This document shows positions 61,142 to 64,000 of a stretch of 64,000 bases of DNA, piece by piece. The notes beneath the pieces were generated by a model, which was not told the DNA's origin, did not search any database, and worked only from the letters and a program-made list of their open reading frames with translations. Each line of letters opens with the position of its first letter. The stretch's first letter is position 1. Both the position numbers and the translations under genes were made by a program. Source of the stretch: Solen grandis (lineage: Eukaryota; Mollusca; Bivalvia; Adapedonta; Solenidae); the NCBI GenBank assembly GCA_021229015.1, contig CM037788.1:43382696-43446695 (forward strand), given 5' to 3'.

Positions 61142-61690
61142 TGTTTATTGAATTTAACCCTTTCCCTCATATAGACTCATTCTGACGCACTCAATAGGTA
61201 CCACATAAAGCCTGATTTGCAGAAAAGCAGTTAAACCTTACCAAATTTAATTATAAAGTCCTCATTTCCAGACCACTGAGGAGCAGCGAACAGTATAAAA
61301 CCTGATCAGCCTGCGAGTTACTCGCAGACTGATCTGGTTTTATGCTGTTCGCATAGGTCTTTTCATGGTTTCCTCTATGAGGGAAAGGGTTAACATCCCA
61401 CAGACAGTATTTCAGTCATTTGTAGACAATGTCCACTTGAAACAGGTATAGTGCTGCCACACTGCAGTATAACACCATAGACATGTTGCATGATACCACA
61501 TTATCCTGACACCAGGCCGAGCAGTCCTGGAACTACCCTTATATGCTGAGCACCAAGCAAAGGGAGCTACACTAGAATCATTCTTTATGACTTTGGTATG
61601 TCGCGGCTGGGGAAATCGAAACCAAAACCTACTGATTCTGGGTTGGACACTCTAACCATATTGCCACCAGGGCCAATATCATGTTTTAAC
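61142..61690 (+). repeat. SINE-like dispersed repeat, split by a TTAA MITE
   Basis: Shares TTTATTGAATTTAA, ATAACACCATAGACATGTTG and CCTGGAACTACCCTTATATG with the 4,880 copy. Its 3' part (GGGGAAATCGAAACC and ACACTCTAACCATATTG) looks like a degraded tRNA-like promoter region read backwards. Confidence 0.5.
61158..61389 (+). mobile_element. TTAA MITE, family B, inserted in a SINE-like repeat
   Basis: Intact copy with TTAA flanks. The flanking sequence on both sides (GTTTGTTTATTGAATT and CATCCCACAGACAGTATT) is part of one older dispersed repeat that it split. Confidence 0.8.
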
Positions 61691-61694
61691 CAAC

Positions 61695-64000
61695 ATCTTC
61701 AAACCCAGAAATATAACTAGAACTGTAAGCCAAAGGCTAACAAATACCTTCCACATTTCCCATTTCCCCACAGGTTTTATTTTCCTTCTTTATCAGGGGC
61801 CACTCACAGGTGCCTTCCCCACTGAAAAACTCTTTTAATTCATGCAGTTTTCCCAAATTTGCATCTTACTCCAAGATTTTATTTTCCCCAATGAAAAAAG
61901 GTCATATTTTTCATAATATACCATATTTAGGCCCCTTTCCCAACATTTGAAAAAAAGGCCTGCCCCAAACAATGCTTAAAAAAATGTCATTATATATATA
62001 CAAGTACCCTTCAACTGTTTCAAAGGTAAAGGAAACCAAATCAAGATTCAAGGCTACTGGCTATAGTAAGTCAGGAAATGTTTATATTATTTATCTATTT
62101 TTGCATAAAGCCTGAAGCTGTATTAAAGGGGACATATCTGCAAATTCAAAAAAAAAAAAGGAAATACAATTCAATAAAAAGGACAATAACTCCTGTAAGA
62201 TGATAATGAAAAACTCCTTTAATAGTTGATGAATCATAATTAATAAAAAGAAACATGTCAAATGACATGAAACCAGGTTTTCATAAGTTGCCCCAGGCAA
62301 GCCAAACTATTTTTTACAACAGTGACCTTGACCCTATTGACCTGAAAATCAATCCTAATCTTACTCTTCCCATAAGTTATCTGTAAACTAAATTTGATCA
62401 TCATACCTCAATTCTAAAAGATGTTATTTGATGTGAAAAAAAAAAGAATGTTTAACAACAGTGACCTTGACATTATCATTCTGGAAATCAATCCCCGATC
62501 TTCCTCTTTCAATAAGGTATCTACCTCCAAATACGAAAACTGTATATCTATTCTAACAAAAGATATTTAACGGAAACAAAATATTCAGATATATATGGAA
62601 GAAAATTCAAAGGGCATTAACTCAGGTTTATATGGTAACAACAAATTTCACCAAACACATGCACATCTTCACATATATGTTGTCCATTTGAAAAAGTTTC
62701 AGGTAAATCACAATGATAGTGTGGAAGGAGTTAAACACACAAGACATGTTCCATATATATTCTATAGTGGGAAAAATTAAAAGTGGCATAACTCCTCTAA
62801 TAGTTGATGAATTGTAATGAAAATGTAGGTGCACAAGTTTGCATAGCAGGAAGGATTCCTGTGAAGTTTCATCAAAATTGGCAAAATAACTGCAGAAGAA
62901 GAAGGGCATACAAAATTATATCTACAGACGGACACAACCTGATTCCAGTATAAACCACACCCACTCTCTAAAACTTTGTTGTGGGGGGACATAACTACAA
63001 AATGGGTACTATATCTATTTATCCCATGATCCTCAGCTATTTTTTTCCAAGTCATCAACAATGCCAAAATAGGGGTAGAGTTTCTTATTCATCTGGCTCC
63101 ACAGCTTCAGACCTCACACTTAGGATATGTCCCAAAATGTAAAATGCGGATAAACGTTTACGGAGATGCTTTCTCTTGGAACAAATGCACTTGCAATTAC
63201 AGCCTGCCTGCAGGGTCAATGACACACAAGATTCCTGACTGGAATTCATACGAAGCCTAGGTTAATCTTCACACATAGGCAGATAAACATACAGGCTGTC
63301 ATCCAAACCTAAGTGTATCATCATTATCAACATGTGATAACAATTGCACTGACTAGCTGCACATGTCAAGACTTTGTATATTTTCAGATCATACTGCTTA
63401 ATACCTGCATAATGGCACAAATAAATGAGAATGTGTTGATTGTTTGATACAAATCTTTGCACCGATATGTTTTGTAGGATACGAAACCTGGCCTCATTGA
63501 CAAGCCTCAAAAAAGCTTCATAAACCTGTTTGCTAATGGCAGTAACATTAATTGATTTCCTCTGTATTTAATTAGGCTGCTGAACCAACAAAGAAAATCA
63601 GAAAGAAATTGGAATGACACTCTCCATGCAATCACCTTAAGGACGAATGGAAGATTCGTCTGAGCACATCAGGAGGATGAGAGGGTATATTCCAGCCATA
63701 TGCTGGGGATACGAAAAATTCTGCCCCCTGGGTCTTACACTGAAAAGAGCGAGGGTGGAAAAGACCTAAAAACCTGGTTTAAATATTCCATCTGCTGAAC
63801 ATTTGTGGGGCAGAAACTGCTGTTGAAAATGCCAGCATTACACCATAGCGACATGTAATACAAATAATACTTAACAGTTGTACTTTTTCTATGAAAACAG
63901 ATGTCTCTATGAATACACTGGCTTTTCCAAGTCAAATAACAACAGAGCTCATCCAAGAAATACCTCAAAAAACATTTTTTTTTAAAATTTTTATTCCAAT
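61695..64000. other. No gene seen; probable repeat remnant at 62,280-62,990
   Basis: 62,300-62,530 carries two CAACAGTGACCTTGAC..TCAATCC monomers about 155 bp apart. 62,980-62,990 has GTTGTGGGGGGACATAA, like a 3' end of the Helitron-like type. The rest shows no gene. Confidence 0.4.

Overview
The window looks like nuclear DNA of a bivalve mollusc. The evidence is animal-type split genes, an animal histone methyltransferase gene with large repeat-filled introns, and dense short repeats whose design (a terminal hairpin plus a core of roughly 160-bp tandem monomers) recalls the pearl/Helitron-like elements known from bivalves. I cannot name the species.

Region 1-37,735 (minus strand) holds one large gene, a KMT2C/KMT2D (MLL3/MLL4, fly Lpt+trr) orthologue. 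I could join 27 exons in a consistent reading frame from splice signals. In transcript order they encode the end of an extended PHD finger, PHD1-3, a linker with basic patches, PHD4-6, a proline-rich and coiled-coil stretch, the conserved segment ending FPSYMQ/EAFFG, acidic and proline-rich linkers, an HMG box split over three exons, and the beginning of the DPF/PPGTPR repeat region. The FYRN/FYRC and SET domains must lie beyond position 1. The 5'-most visible exon runs into a 100-N assembly gap (37,736-37,835), so the N terminus is missing.

The introns are packed with repeats. There are at least five Helitron/Helentron-like non-autonomous families with a common plan (5' ACAAG plus hairpin, a subterminal inverted repeat, a core of 150-320-bp monomers, and a terminal 3' hairpin). 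There are also two TTAA-flanked MITE families, pogo-like and hAT-like MITEs, a Penelope-like fragment with a GIY-YIG nuclease motif, and a 1.6-kb array of a 22-bp repeat between the exons of PHD4 and PHD5.

Region 37,836-64,000 has no exon that I can recognise. It is either a 5' intron or upstream DNA of the same gene, or intergenic sequence. It contains a nearly complete DIRS-type tyrosine-recombinase retrotransposon (46,260-52,553). This is nested in a hAT-like element, which is itself nested in a TTAA MITE. At 57,289-57,685 lies a 397-bp miniature LTR retrotransposon (TRIM) with near-identical 141-bp LTRs. Each LTR carries a tRNA-like A-box/B-box unit. Together with the shared architecture of the Helitron-like families, this is the most unusual structure in the window.
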